A stretch of DNA of 64,000 nt from Urechis unicinctus (GCA_034190875.2 CM067349.1:25807142-25871141), one strand, 5' to 3'. Shown: positions 32,749 through 45,296, counted from the stretch's first letter. The notes: generated from the sequence alone by a model not told the origin. Translations and numbers: made by a program.

Positions 32749-33993
32749 CACGTATACCCTGTTTCCTCTGAACATTTTGCAATGATAAGGAGACACAAGC
32801 CGCATAAAGAGCTCTCCAATCAATGATACCATGCTAGCGTCATCTTCATCTCCTGTACTTCATTCAAAACAATTCTCGACATATATAATAGACCCAAAGA
32901 ATAAATGTAATATACACATTAAGCCACAACATTACATAAGCATTAGAAACAACCGATATTTCACACAAAAACATGTGTCACTGTACCTGTCTGTTTTCAA
33001 AAGGACGGAATCTCTTCTGCAATTTGTCTAGATTTGCATTATTGATATACGATACAATAAAGCCTTTGGATGCTATGCTTATACTTCCTGCTTTGCCAGT
33101 ATACCCCGCACCCACAACATCTTACCTTGAGTTAAATTCAGTAAAGATAATTTCCAATTGAATTAGCTGCGACGAGAGAGTGAACTCCATTATTGCACGC
33201 TGTATTGATGTTTCATACAAACTCGAACAGTCGAGCAAATGGCAATGGGGTGGGACAAGACAAAATGCTCACTATTAGCCAGGCTATACTTTATGTCGTG
33301 GCATGGCACATATAACAGATCTGAGGCGTAAACTAACCCACTCAGTGACCCACATTTCGCATGTTTGATAGCACCTAAGCCACATATCAACACAATTAAA
33401 TTCGGTCTAGACGTCGCATATGTATTTTAATATGAATTATCAAGAAATTATATAACAACGCCAATGGAAGAACAGCAAAGTTAGGCATATATTTTCGTGG
33501 TCCATGTTCCTATGGGAACAATAGCATACTGGTTATTTGTATTAGCTATGACAATAGGCATAACATGGGCTAACATTGTAAAGGTCAAGGAAACAGTAGC
33601 ACCGTATCATTGATATGTTTATGGTGTCTTGGCAATGAATTTAATTTGATGATTGACGCCACGTGTGCCACGTGTGTGCTCCTGGATAAAAAGCGTCCTG
33701 TTGTTATTTGGTTATTGTGCGTAGCATGGAGCTCTCGCTAACGGTCGTAGAAAGCAAATATAACGACCGCGACCGTTTTGGTAGTTGATCAATACATGGC
33801 TGTGGAATATACGCGGTTAAATTTATGGTTTCATGTAACAGTTACACTTGTTTACAGCCTTAACACCATGTTAATAATTAACTCTGTGTCCACGTGCCGA
33901 ATGTACTAGAGGGGCTAACTAGAGCATATGATAGTGTGTTGAAGTATAAGCAGGCAGCGCTCAAGATCTTACAAACAGGACTAACACATTTGT

Positions 33994-34019
33994 ATGTGCC
34001 TCGTCATCAGTAGGCACAT
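33994..34019. other. Short perfect hairpin, conserved in both Q copies
   Basis: ATGTGCCT and AGGCACAT flank a 10-base loop, CGTCATCAGT. The 26 bases are unchanged in copy III (54,079-54,104). It lies about 30 bases upstream of the TA expansion. Confidence 0.5.
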
Positions 34020-34048
34020 CATAGCTAATGATGTCAAACACTCCACAC

Positions 34049-34225
<177 letters not shown>

Positions 34226-35170
34226 CATATGACCTGTGTAATCGGAACTATTACATTTTTATGTCTTTTAAAACACAGGTATCATTGCTAAAAGATTGTC
34301 ATAGTGCTGAGTTTAAATTGCATTCGGCTGTTTTTTCTTAATGAATACTGCTAATATGATGATGCATTTGGCAGTCATGAAGCAGCATGTTGTATGCTAA
34401 GCTAAAATTGTTCGAATCACTGAAAACAAATCGTTGTTTATAAAACGAAGATTAAATTATAGTGTGAAAAATCACGTAGATGTCAAACAATGATTGTTTG
34501 TCTAAGACTAACAAGCTGCCGAGTCGATTAACAGCAGCCCTTGTCGTCACATACTGTGGTCAGGATTATATGCTTCTGTAGCTGGCAATGTACGCATTAA
34601 GACCAAACAAGAGCGCGTCTTGGAATCAGCCAGTTGATTACATGCCATTTCCTACTCACGCTGGCCATAATGGAAAGCAAACATTGCGTGCTTTGATGAG
34701 ATGATAGGGTTGTTCAGTGAAAAGTCATTGTTTCGTCATGTGGGCAATCATTTGACAACTACCTGAGAAATTGTTGCGGTAAGGTATGGAGGGTGTTGGC
34801 GCCCTAACATGTCGAGCGATACGATGACTAGGTCTGATACTAGATATAACTCTATACGAAACAATTGGTTCGATATGGATCCTTCAATGTTTATGCAATC
34901 TGTCGTTCCCGTTGAACCATTTTCGATTGCTGTTTGAATCTCTGGTAGGGATCTTTCGTCGGAAATGTAGGCGCCATTGTGAAAAAGAATAATTGCTTTT
35001 TTGGTCGTTCTTTATAGACCTCTAAAGTTTCCTCAGCAGTTGCATATAACAACATTCGCAAATGGTTCTTGACAGAACCCTTCTATGCTCTGAGCAATAT
35101 TTGCCGGTTCTTTTTAGTATATTATACGATTTTGTGAGGCTTTGTTTCAAGGCAACGATTCACTATAGGT

Positions 35171-35700
35171 TGTTATGCTTCTTCATAACATCAAAAGTTG
35201 TAGCTGTTATTACTTATGTGTGAATATTATAATATCACTACATGTTGATACTATTCATAGATACACATATACTATGTATAAAACGATTTATATTAGTGAT
35301 AAAAAACGTATAAAACTGAGAACACAATGGAAGCAAACATATGTGAGGGCTAAAGTTCAGTCAATTACGGCCATTTTGAAAAGCTCGTTATTGAACCTTG
35401 TGCTTTTCAATGTTGTGGGGTATTTGATGTTCCGCTGTCAAAACGCAGCCAAAAAAGAGAGAACCGTTCATGTTGCGTCAAGGTTGATGTCCACCATGGT
35501 TGGTGCACTGTTAACAATGAATCACAGATGTCGTGACCATTGATCCGTGTGGTTCCTGCAACATAGTCAGCAAGATTCAGAATGTATGCATCCGAGTCGA
35601 ATAACCAAAAAATGCATATAGACACATATATCAAATATAGGTCAACCATGATATTAATTATATTTCGTTTGTAACATCGTCATCAATATGTCGGTCCTAA
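35171..35700. other. Segment without a recognised counterpart
   Basis: AT-rich. Overlapping frames on opposite strands (35,175-35,543 + and 35,407-35,649 -) share no motif with known families. No repeat partner was seen in the window. Confidence 0.4.
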
Positions 35701-36930
35701 ATCAAAGACATTTAAAAGGAGGGCCGAAACAAGATGGCAGCATTTCCATACCTGTGAATACAACAATTGATTTGTGTTCAATTCAGCAATGGCATATCAA
35801 TCAAATGTAAAAGAATAGACAAATTTAATATTTTTAACTTGTCTTTCTGTGTGCGTTGCTCTGTTTCTTCATCAATGGATGGTCGTAATATGTCGGCATC
35901 ATTACTTACTAACTGGCAGGCGTATGCCGTAACTGGTGATTTATCCATATGAGACGTGAGAAGCATTTGAAGCATTCGCACGTGGCGTGGTAATCGGTCG
36001 ATCCGTTGTCAAATAAACTACATTTCAGTGGTCGAGTTGTTAGAGAGCGTTGAGGTGGGCGTGGTAAAGGGTATAAGAATAATATACGAACATCCCATAT
36101 GATTGAGAATATGCCTGGACACACACACATACATACACACATGCATACACATACACATATACACACATATACATACATTATCCAACGTGTCACTTACTTG
36201 ATTATTGCATTCCTGTCGTCACAACAAGCTTACTTTATAAAGCGCTCTTTCACTTGAAATATCATATGCTTCGCCATTGGCATCTTAACGAGCTTAAGCG
36301 TCGGTGCACGCAGCAATTTGAAAACAGTTCGGTTCCATATGGAACCTTATAATCATCTTCTTGCCCTTCAAAACTTGCGGGTTTTATATAGAACCCTGAT
36401 AAAACCTTCCCTTTACTAAGCACCATTTGGGTACCATATGGAGCAATTGGGTTTCCAATAGGATCCTACGAGAACCCTTCTTTGTTTAGGAGATATGTCA
36501 CCGCCTCGCGCGCCATCATAATGAGTGGTGTTGCATTAATGTTGAGATAACCAGATATTAAAGTGTCGCTGTTTCCTCTTGCTGTTGATGAGCAGAACAA
36601 CTCTATGTAAGGTTATGCAGGACAACAAATCAGGAAGTTCTGCTCAGGAAGTTTCGCTGTCGTTTAGCATCAGCGCTCAATAAACAGCAATTTTTGCTGA
36701 CTGTGTATGTAATATTTCTATCTTATTCAAACGGAAGGAATAATGTCTTTTGCTTTCTTAGATTCCTTGCTTGGAGGCCTATGTGTATGTAAGGAAAATG
36801 CGCCAAATTGATATGAAACTGGAAGCTTCAATGATACAAATTGCAGCCATAACATGGAGTGTATAATCACCATTAGTTTCTAGCTCGATTATTCCAGCGA
36901 GACTTTTATTCCATATATGTCAGCGTTAAT
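35701..36930. repeat. Module R, copy II
   Basis: Counterpart of 1,901-3,520. Anchors beyond those given for copy I are GTTATGCAGGACAACAAATC (36,611; 3,213) and CTGGAAGCTTCAATGATACA (36,818; 3,393). The CA tract is only short and degenerate here (36,118-36,175). Confidence 0.8.
36331..36477. repeat. Phased 16-bp palindromes (copy II)
   Basis: GGTTCCATATGGAACC (36,331-36,346) is a perfect palindrome. Related copies are centred within GGGTTTTATATAGAACCC (36,379-36,396) and GGTACCATATGGAGC (from 36,430), followed by a looser GGGTTTCC...AGAACCC pair ending at 36,477. Spacing is 48 and 51 bases, essentially as in copy I. Confidence 0.75.
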
Positions 36931-38380
36931 GTTGAGGCGAAGCCCCTTTTAGCATAGCACTACTCTAATCACTGGTACGTATGCATCTTCTCAGCTCGGA
37001 GATAAGGTTGTATTTACTAATTACTAATGGTTTGAAATGATCGGGAGGATAACCCATCAATCGCTATCAAGGTGAACTAAGCACGTGAGGCATAACTTCG
37101 TAGTTTAATGCAGGCCCTTCTGGTGCTTATAACGGATGACTTTCTCGATTTCGCATTATGCGAGCTGTCTTGATTACAAAGTGAGGAGATCAGAGCTTTC
37201 GTTCATGTAAATTATTGGATAAAGTTCATCTACTCATTTGCTTGTGCTGCATTTGCTGAGACACCATTTTCACTCAGATGCCCGATAACAGCAGATATCT
37301 TACTTTACGATGGAACAGGAATTATGACAGAATTGTATAATCGTACAAACATTAAAAACACTACGCAACTATGGTTAAATTTTGAATTAGCATTGAACGA
37401 TGTCGAGGTCAGAGGCAGTCACTGTGACGCGCATATACTATACCTATGAAGCTGGCTTGTTTGAAATAACTGATGATACTAGATATATTGATTCGGAAAC
37501 TTGTGTAAATGCATTATCGCCTAGACGTAGCCTTTCTCATTTTAGGCAAGGCAATATATAATCTGCAACGATTCATTTAGGTCAGGCAAATATTCAATAT
37601 CAACGACCCCATGTGAGTGTCATATGACACTTTGATGTTATGGACGAAGCCTTTTGTTGGGGCCAAACTGGGTGTGCTGTCATAACCTGCTGACGCCAAA
37701 AGTCTTAAGGAGTGGCTGGTGCGCCATATTTGCGCAGTTTTGCATGCGAATAAATTGCCTTTCGGGAACGTCAGTTAACTCTAGTCAACGAAGCAAATTC
37801 AAGTTGTCAAAGTGACAGCAATCTTATATGTGTCTACTGCTGTATTGTGACACAGTCGATTTGTCGCCGTGTATTGTACACGGTGTTGTCGCTCTTGTTA
37901 GCGATAATGGTAAGAAAATGCTGCGTCTAATTGACCTGGTAAACTGCGATTGAAAGTGTAGGACCAAAGTGTCAGTTACTGTATACTTGACTGCTATCAA
38001 AGAGTCATTATGTCGCAAAAGGACACAAGCAAGCTTGCACAATTATGAAAAGTTTGCATTAATGACGTGATTCAGTGATAAGAATTCGTTTGTCCTTCGC
38101 TCACCGTGTCAGTACGGTGTGAATCACAGTCACGCTGTGCCCACCCTCTGTCAACAACGTTGTGGGTTACGCCGTATAACTCTGCGTGGGATACTTATTA
38201 ATTTAATGACAATATTTCCCCTTTCGGTATATGTTACGGCATCACGGATTTTAATTTGTGGAAGGCAGTGGTTCCCGCCAGATGTGAATACGCTGAAATA
38301 TCAACAGCATTATTGTCCGCTGTACGATAAATTCTACTAGACATGCTGCTTTAAGGCACAATATTGTGCCATTTAGCATT
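36931..38380. repeat. Module S, copy II
   Basis: Counterpart of 3,521-6,230 and 54,770-56,640, shortened by about 0.8 kb at 38,020-38,040, where GTCGCAAAAGGACACA runs almost directly into AAAGTTTGCATTAATGACGT. No gene is supported. Confidence 0.8.
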
Positions 38381-39168
38381 TCAGCAAATCGTGGGTATTA
38401 GGCTGAGACCATTCTATTGAACTGGGCTGAGTGTCGATATTACCACTGATTATTTTTTGGGCACGTTTTGTATCAGTTGTTCGACTATTAAATTTATGTC
38501 CAATCAGTTCCATCGCAAACGCAAGTAATCTGATGCAACACTTTGCAATTGAAACTGATAAATGAATGGCTGTCTCAGGATAACATTTCTGAAAAATCCT
38601 AGTTACCCTGGTGATTCTAACAGTGAAAACAGTACGCTTTCCAATTAATGATAACTTCCTCACTTTTGTTATAAGCTTACCCCATAACCAATGGTGTTGA
38701 TCCATTTAAAATATCGTTTACAATGTTTGGCATTGCGAAAGCTTATGTCATCCCAAGATTATAATAAAATTTACACAGTTCGTTCATTAAATAATCACCA
38801 GAAATAACCCATGCATGGCACTGTGAGCAATACCTTTTGAAGCTTTAGTTTCCAAGAAGAATGAAACTAAATTAATTGATGTCTAGACGGCTGGATTTGA
38901 TGCCCAACAAGGCCGAATGACAAACAGCCAAATTAGGCTCATATTCCTGTCATACCGTCTTCTATATCACCCCTAGTTTTTACGTTGTGACATGTATCCA
39001 GTTCGATGCCATATATCACCCATCCAATTTGTTCTCATTAAGGTATCAAAGTTCGTTATCAGGTATTCCGAGCCCTAGTCTGGGACGACTTCACTCGCTT
39101 CAGTATTTGTTGCTTGCAGCCGTGGGGTATGGTTGGTATGCGTTATAAGCAGATGTTTTCTTATGTAA

Positions 39169-39354
39169 ATTACATCATCTCTGGAAGGTCGACTAGCCGC
39201 AGCCACTAAACCACTTATATTGACTGCTCTGTGGGCGTTATTCCACTGTGACCCTAACAAGAGAGCCCCATGTTATCCACGTGGTGATTGTGCCCAATAT
39301 GTAGCTATCGATGACGACGGCAGAAAGACAATATCACTAGCTCGACCAGTATGA
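39169..39354 (+). pseudogene. Relic open frame, Cys-rich with RGD (copy II)
   Basis: Open from just after a TAA (39,166-39,168) to TGA (39,352-39,354), about 61 codons, with no ATG near the start. The peptide includes CDPNKRAPCYPRGDC followed by AQYV and DDDGRKT. Copy III keeps the same frame over 92 codons (57,496-57,774). Copy I keeps its first part (6,975-7,178), then diverges. The family is not recognised. Changes between copies are both silent and replacing. Confidence 0.3.
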
Positions 39355-40768
39355 TGGCTGATGAATATATAGCATATTACTCATGGGGAATATACGCGGA
39401 TAAATCATGTCAGAATGTAATGATAACACTGGATAATACTGCTTACAGTAGATATAATGACCTATCACGAAGCAGAAAACTTGCCACATTTTTAAATGAT
39501 TGTCTACAAGTCGAAATTTGGATAGGATCATTAATAATCCCTGTTCCATTAAGCTTAACTTTACTTTGTATATATGATCAATGCAGTATAGTAACAGCTG
39601 ACTTCTGTATACAACGGCATCAGATAACTATGTTTTTGCACGCAATATGTTGATATATCGACGTCACAATAGCTCCCAATTATCCGCAGATTACTCATCA
39701 ATAGCGCACGTTTCGCTTAGCTGACAGAGCGCAATTAATAATACACCGACCATCAACCTTATAACTACATGGGAATCGCTTGGTGAATGCATATATATTT
39801 GAAATGAATGAAACGAATAAATGATGATTCGGAGTACATATGCACATTGGGAAAGGATGTAAGACGGATGTCAACGGATGCAACAAATTGTACTACAATA
39901 TTAGATCATGGTCTACTGTAATGAATATTTCAAGCTGAATTCGGTCATCTATTGCTCCAAGCTTTGGCAATGAGGGAATAATATTTGCACAGGGAAATCG
40001 AATTAAGTTCAAATGCATTTTGCCCGTAAATACATTTTATGGATTCCTTTCTTGGTTTCAACATGCGTGCTCTTACATGAACATAGTAACATATCTGTTT
40101 TGCATGTATAACATGTACTAGCGTTGGCAATCGTTGAGATGTAATACATTGATTGGCTTTCAACATCTAGTGATTCATGGACATGCAATGTTTGGATTAC
40201 CACGTAAAGGCAAGCTTGAGCTGCTACGATGGCGTCTTAAAGCACTTCTTGAGTCCGCGAGTGCACCGTGTTAACGCAACAATTGATCCTTGGTATCGCT
40301 TTTGTATGTATGATATGGGTATCATTGAAAATAGATACACTGCAACCAATACATTGCAACATTTCATCGTGTTGATAATATATCAGCGCATGCGTGTTGT
40401 GTTTATGGTAATTTTTTGTATAGATTACATGACCCTTATAGAGGCATACGCATATTACAATAATGAATACACTGATGCATCCATAGGTAAGCCTTCATCT
40501 CACTCTGTCTTGGCTTTCTGCTAATTCAAAGGTTTTTTCGTGCATGCAAGAGACCATTTTGTACTCGTATTCTTAATGCATGAACGTCTAATGAGTTATT
40601 CATACTCATTAATGGGCCCCTATAACCTTTGTGTCTTTTTCATTTATATGCACAAGAGGACATCGATCGCTCCTATGCATGTATAACACAGGACAGCTAG
40701 TAATTGGTAAATGCAGAAAAGCTGCCAACAACGAGGGTTTCATATGCTTTATGTTCATGATAAATACT

Positions 40769-40778
40769 CCTCGCGAAA
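40769..40778. promoter_or_regulatory. CCTCGCGAAA box (variant)
   Basis: One-base variant of the CCTCGCGAGA box. It is followed by ATGTGTTATTTGTGATAATG, identical to the block after the 57,300 box, and the frame across it reads PRENVLFVIMGDKLAS. Confidence 0.35.
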
Positions 40779-41520
40779 ATGTGTTATTTGTGATAATGGG
40801 AGACAAATTGGCGTCTATTCCCCTTTAGTGTGTAGATTAAACATTGTATCCTGATGTCATTGCCGCTTCTCTGTCCATCATGCCAATCTTGAAATACGCT
40901 CTTGTGGGCTATCCAACCCGCCAGGAGCGCTGTGGATAACACCCCTCATAATTATCTTCACGCACCATGGGACAGCAATTATCTTTCCGATACAAGTTTC
41001 CTGTGCAGTGATTGAACGTCTAATTACCAGGACTTTAATTTGTCACTTGCAAGGCGAATTTGGTGTACATCACGCAAAGTAAAAATCGTTAGTAGTTGGT
41101 TATTAATGCGGACAAGTCGAAAAAAGAGAGTACAACACGAAGATGTTCATAAGCATGTGTCTATGCTATGCAGTTCCAGCACTCAAAGGTGAATTTGCAA
41201 TACAGCATATTGTAGCACAGTAGAATATGATTTCCAACATTGAAATAAATCAAAAACTCATATACCACATAGCCAAACAGTGTGCTTAGTAATAGCCCTG
41301 CCAAATTATGTATCTTAATATTGTGCTGTTTGTGTTAACACTCCAAGTTCGGACGGAGTAGTTTAATATGTGATAAAGCTTCAGGAGTTCTATACATCAT
41401 AGCCACATACCGGATGTAGTAGCCAGGAGAGTGGAATCAGGTGTTTTAGTGCTGTGCGGAACTTGGTCACATAAATAACCACTAGGGGGAAACGGTTTTA
41501 ACAACAGTAATGGTAGCGCT

Positions 41521-42089
<569 letters not shown>

Positions 42090-42377
42090 GCATTCTTCTA
42101 TCATATTTTTTCTAGTTGTCCTACATCATAACACTGTGTTTTATGCCATATATTTTATATTGTCTCCATTAACACATGGCTGCTAGGGTCAGCTTACAAA
42201 ATGAATATCTTGGTCGCACTGGTGCTTTACAGGTGACAAATTGTACCCTGCGGGATCACGTAACAATTGCCATTTCAATCATGTCATTGCTTTGAAATTA
42301 CTGACAATATGACAGTAGCGTATTTGCTGAATAACTAATGCAGCCATAGGGCTCGAAGGCTCTATTGCTAATTGCTA
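42090..42377. repeat. Module H, copy II
   Basis: Direct repeat of 63,660-64,000. Shared phrases are ACACATGGCTGCT, GGGTCAGCTTA, ACAAATTGTACCCTGCGG (42,237) and AACTAATGCAGCCA. The match ends at GCTAATTGCT (42,377), which is also where the window ends in the other copy. Confidence 0.8.
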
Positions 42378-42412
42378 TTTCGGGATGTGTATGTGTAAGA
42401 TGTGTATAGAGC

Positions 42413-42566
<154 letters not shown>

Positions 42567-42765
42567 ATCCAAATTTTACCTATAGGTCAAAAACAAGGCT
42601 TTTTTTATTCCATTTTTCCAAGGTTCTATGTTTTAAAAGGATATCGTAACCAAAATAAGGTGACTGCGCGCTTTTTTTCTTTAAGAGAAATGAGTTTGTA
42701 AAGTACATTTTCCACGGAGAATCTGTCAAGATATCGCTCGGTAAAATTCGTGAAATTCCGGACAG

Positions 42766-42806
42766 TGACGTCGATCGGGTTGTTTGCGAATATTCCTCGC
42801 CATCTT
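42766..42806 (+). promoter_or_regulatory. Putative promoter elements of the THAP gene (CRE-like, YY1-like)
   Basis: TGACGTCG at 42,766-42,773 is one base from the CRE palindrome. CGCCATCTT at 42,798-42,806 is a YY1-type site on the reverse strand. The stretch 42,700-42,860 is noticeably richer in CpG than its surroundings, and no TATA box is evident. The THAP frame opens at 42,837. Assignment is by motif and position only. Confidence 0.4.
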
Positions 42807-42836
42807 CAGCCTTCGCGGGTGGTTGACAGCGTGTGA

Positions 42837-44506
42837 CTTACTCGTCTTTCTTCACCTTATTGTTGTGCGTTCGGTTGTCGGAATAATGAGAAGTCAGGCG
42901 TGAGTTTTTTTCTGTTTCCAAAAGACAGCAAAATGCGCCGCATATGGGTGTCGAAAGTCAAACGTAAACACTGGAGACCTACCCTTCCGACAGTTCTATG
43001 TTCTGATCATTTCGAGAATGGTGTTTCTGAGACTGATCCAGAGCTGCTCAAAAGTCTAGGATTTCGTGAGAAACCTAGGCTCCGAAAAGAAGCTATACCG
43101 ACTCTTTTTAGCTACGGTGGAGTCGATGACAGTCAAACTAAGCGACGGAGTGCCTCGGAGAAAAGGCAACGACAACAGGCGAGATCTGTTGGCTGAACCT
43201 TTAGGCTAGTCCTGATCTGTTGACGTACACTTATTTAGATGTTGATGAATTTATCACTAAGTTGCCAGTATATCAATCTAGCTGTTTCTCGTCATGCAGG
43301 TAGTAAATGAAATGGTATTGGCAGCTGAGCGGATAGATAAATCAAGTGACAGTGGTGAATCACAACCAAGTCAGGTGTCACACCCAAGCACTGCCGACCT
43401 AGGCGAAGAAACTTCGCATCTGACAGCCTCCGCGCTGTTTGCTACACCAGGAGCGAGTGCCTTGCCGTCTGCCGACCATGAAGCTTGCTCTCACTTGTCA
43501 TTTGGGGTGCAGGCAAATGTTTCGGTAAGTGTCGCAAGGCAACTGCATTATTATATTTCATGAAATGCATTGGCAGGGATAACATCTGTTGTATGTACCC
43601 ATGTGTCTTTCACAGTCAATTTGTAAACATTTACATCCTTTAAGGTTATGATGAATGAAATTGTATCATACTTATTGTATTGATGCCATAGATGGCTGAA
43701 AAGTCCCTACAGACACAGAGTTCTATCTTTCCTGGAATAAAGAAATATTCAAGAGGTACTCAAGTTAACCCATCTCAGCACTGCATAGGAACACAGTGCA
43801 ACTTGCTGACCAAAAGTTTCACCAGGGACACCCAATATGAGCCCCAAGAGGAATCTGTTAAACTGGTGGACAGCGATGATGAGATGGAAACTGACCCTGA
43901 CTATGACTTCATTTATGATGCTGAGATATACACTGATGATGACATGGAGTTTGAAGAAGTGTAAGAAAAATATTATTTTGTTTGTAGTTTAATCACAGGG
44001 TTTTGTTTGATGGGAGAAAAATTAAGCTCACAGAATGCTTATGTTGAGAGCCATCACTCACGGAGGTCAGTCCCAATGGAGAGTGTCCTATCCCAAAGCC
44101 AGACAGGGAGACCCAGTTGTCAAGCCTGTCAAAGTACCAATTTCTTTTGGTGTGTATATGCATTAATCTAAAATGAAACACATGATAATACCGAAACCTA
44201 AATAAGTTTCATATGCACAAACATTGTTACCCAATTCAATATGGGCATATAATATAACAAACGTATTATATGACTATCATAAAATTTGAATAAAGTTGAT
44301 TTGCTTCAGACTATGTACATCAGTTCATTGCTGAGGTGCTTGATCTCAGGAAAAAATACCCAAGCTACAGACTTGCTGAGGTCCTTGCCGAGGACAGGAC
44401 TGTCCCACCACCTATTGCCTCCCAGTACGAGAAACCTGAAAAGGATCTTCTCGTAGGTGCTCACAGGTGTAGATTCAACCTGACCAAGAAATCACATCAG
44501 GATTGA
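42837..44506 (+). CDS. THAP domain protein gene, five exons, internally deleted and without ATG
   Basis: Exons as I read them: 42,837-43,178, 43,300-43,524, 43,692-43,960, 44,034-44,149 and 44,310-44,506. Every junction keeps the frame (phases 0, 0, 2, 1), giving about 374 codons from the first Cys. Exon 1 encodes a complete C2CH THAP zinc finger, a DNA-binding fold: CCAFGC near the start, an invariant Trp, LCSDHF, and an AIPTLF box. Exon 2 is Ser/Thr-rich. Exon 3 has GTQ motifs and an acidic tail. Exons 4-5 encode SQWRVSYPKARQGD and a Leu/Lys/Glu-rich end that I associate with the C-terminus of transposase-derived THAP proteins. The large RNase H-like core expected between exons 3 and 4 is absent; only a 73-base intron lies there. 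There is an in-frame TGA at 42,834 and no ATG or splice acceptor before the finger, so the start is lost or non-AUG. Intron 1 uses a GC donor (CAG|GCGAGA). Probably a decayed or domesticated remnant. Confidence 0.7.
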
Positions 44507-44518
44507 AGTTCCCTTAGC

Positions 44519-44524
44519 AATAAA
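44519..44524 (+). terminator. Poly(A) signal of the THAP gene
   Basis: AATAAA lies 12 bases after the TGA stop (44,504-44,506) and is followed by a T-rich stretch, GTCCTTTTTGG, at about 44,547. This would give a very short 3' UTR that ends before the convergent gene. Confidence 0.5.
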
Positions 44525-44578
44525 TATGATTGTTCAACCTCAAACTGTCCTTTTTGGTAGCAATAATGGCTAACTTAC

Positions 44579-45296
44579 TCATTGTAGAGACCTCATCTCC
44601 AACGGGTCCATCCATTTGAATAGATTCAAATTTGGACGCTTCCAGCACATTTTTGTTCAGGCAGTTTGCCAGGAATATGGGATGCTTGGTGATGCATGTC
44701 CATTCCACCGTTATAGCCATCACTCTCTCTAAACTTCTGCAGCACACTCTGGCTGTGTCCATTAGGATGCAGTGATGACAGCTACAGCTAAGTTAGAGAA
44801 ATAATCAAAGAAAGTTAGAGAAAAAATTAATTTTATATTTGTGGTAAAATGAATGAATATAAAAGGAAAATACTTTATATACTGCATGCAAACATCTGTC
44901 CACAATATTTAATGTGCTGAGGGTACAATGACAAAGCTACATTCACTAGCCAAGTACTATTTGTTGTAGTAGTTAGGTCTGTCAACATACCATCCTCAAC
45001 TTACAGAATGTGTAAATTTATTGGGTAACTGATACAAACCATTATTTTTTACAAGTTAACATAGTTCAATAAAGCTTGGGAAGGGTATTCTAAAACTCAC
45101 CATTCATCGAAATCTTTTGTGGGCTCTTCAACCGAAGCGGACCCTTGAGTTAGTCTGTTAGAGCTCCGGGTGTCATTTCGAAGTGTGACTTGGATGATTC
45201 AACTTCCGCCCGTATTGGCTCAAATAAATAGTCATGGACATAATTTGTCCCAATGTTATGCTATGGGGCCTCGTAATCTTCATCAGAAGACGACAT
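44579..45296 (-). pseudogene. P2X7 C-terminal-domain-like pseudogene (two exons left)
   Basis: Exon 1 runs from ATG (45,296-45,294) to a GTGAGT donor (exon end 45,101). Exon 2 runs from acceptor TGTAG (first base 44,781) to a perfect GTAAGT donor (exon end 44,579). Exon 1 is acidic (MSSSDEDYEAP, then DYLFEPIRAEVESS), as in invertebrate proteins carrying the P2X7 cytoplasmic zinc/ballast domain. Exon 2 begins CCHHCILMDTARVCC and continues CITKHPIF...CLNKNVLEAS, matching that domain's CxxC...CC and CIT-HP-F...CLN-VL signature as I recall it. The split codon at the junction (TG|C) fits. Damage: an in-frame TAG at 45,261-45,263, a frameshift needed near 45,170-45,180 to reach the donor in frame, and no final exon; its expected place is occupied by the THAP gene's 3' end. 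The role of such domains outside receptors is unknown. Confidence 0.55.

Larger units (their letters stand above)
38381..41520. repeat. Module T, copy II
   Basis: Counterpart of 6,231-9,360 and 56,640-59,360. The stretch 39,185-39,351 is better conserved with copy III than its flanks. A 115-codon frame at 40,177-40,524 overlaps the counterpart of the 7,948 frame, but the two diverge by frameshifts. Confidence 0.8.

Noticed and set aside
40177-40524. 115-codon frame in module T, copy II, resembling 7,948-8,253
   Set aside because: The two peptides agree only in patches separated by frameshifts, and copy III has stops; this is shared ancestry of DNA, not of a protein.
43993-44181. Minus-strand 62-codon frame inside the THAP gene
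   Set aside because: The plus strand here is exon 4, which fits both neighbouring splice phases exactly; the minus frame is its shadow.
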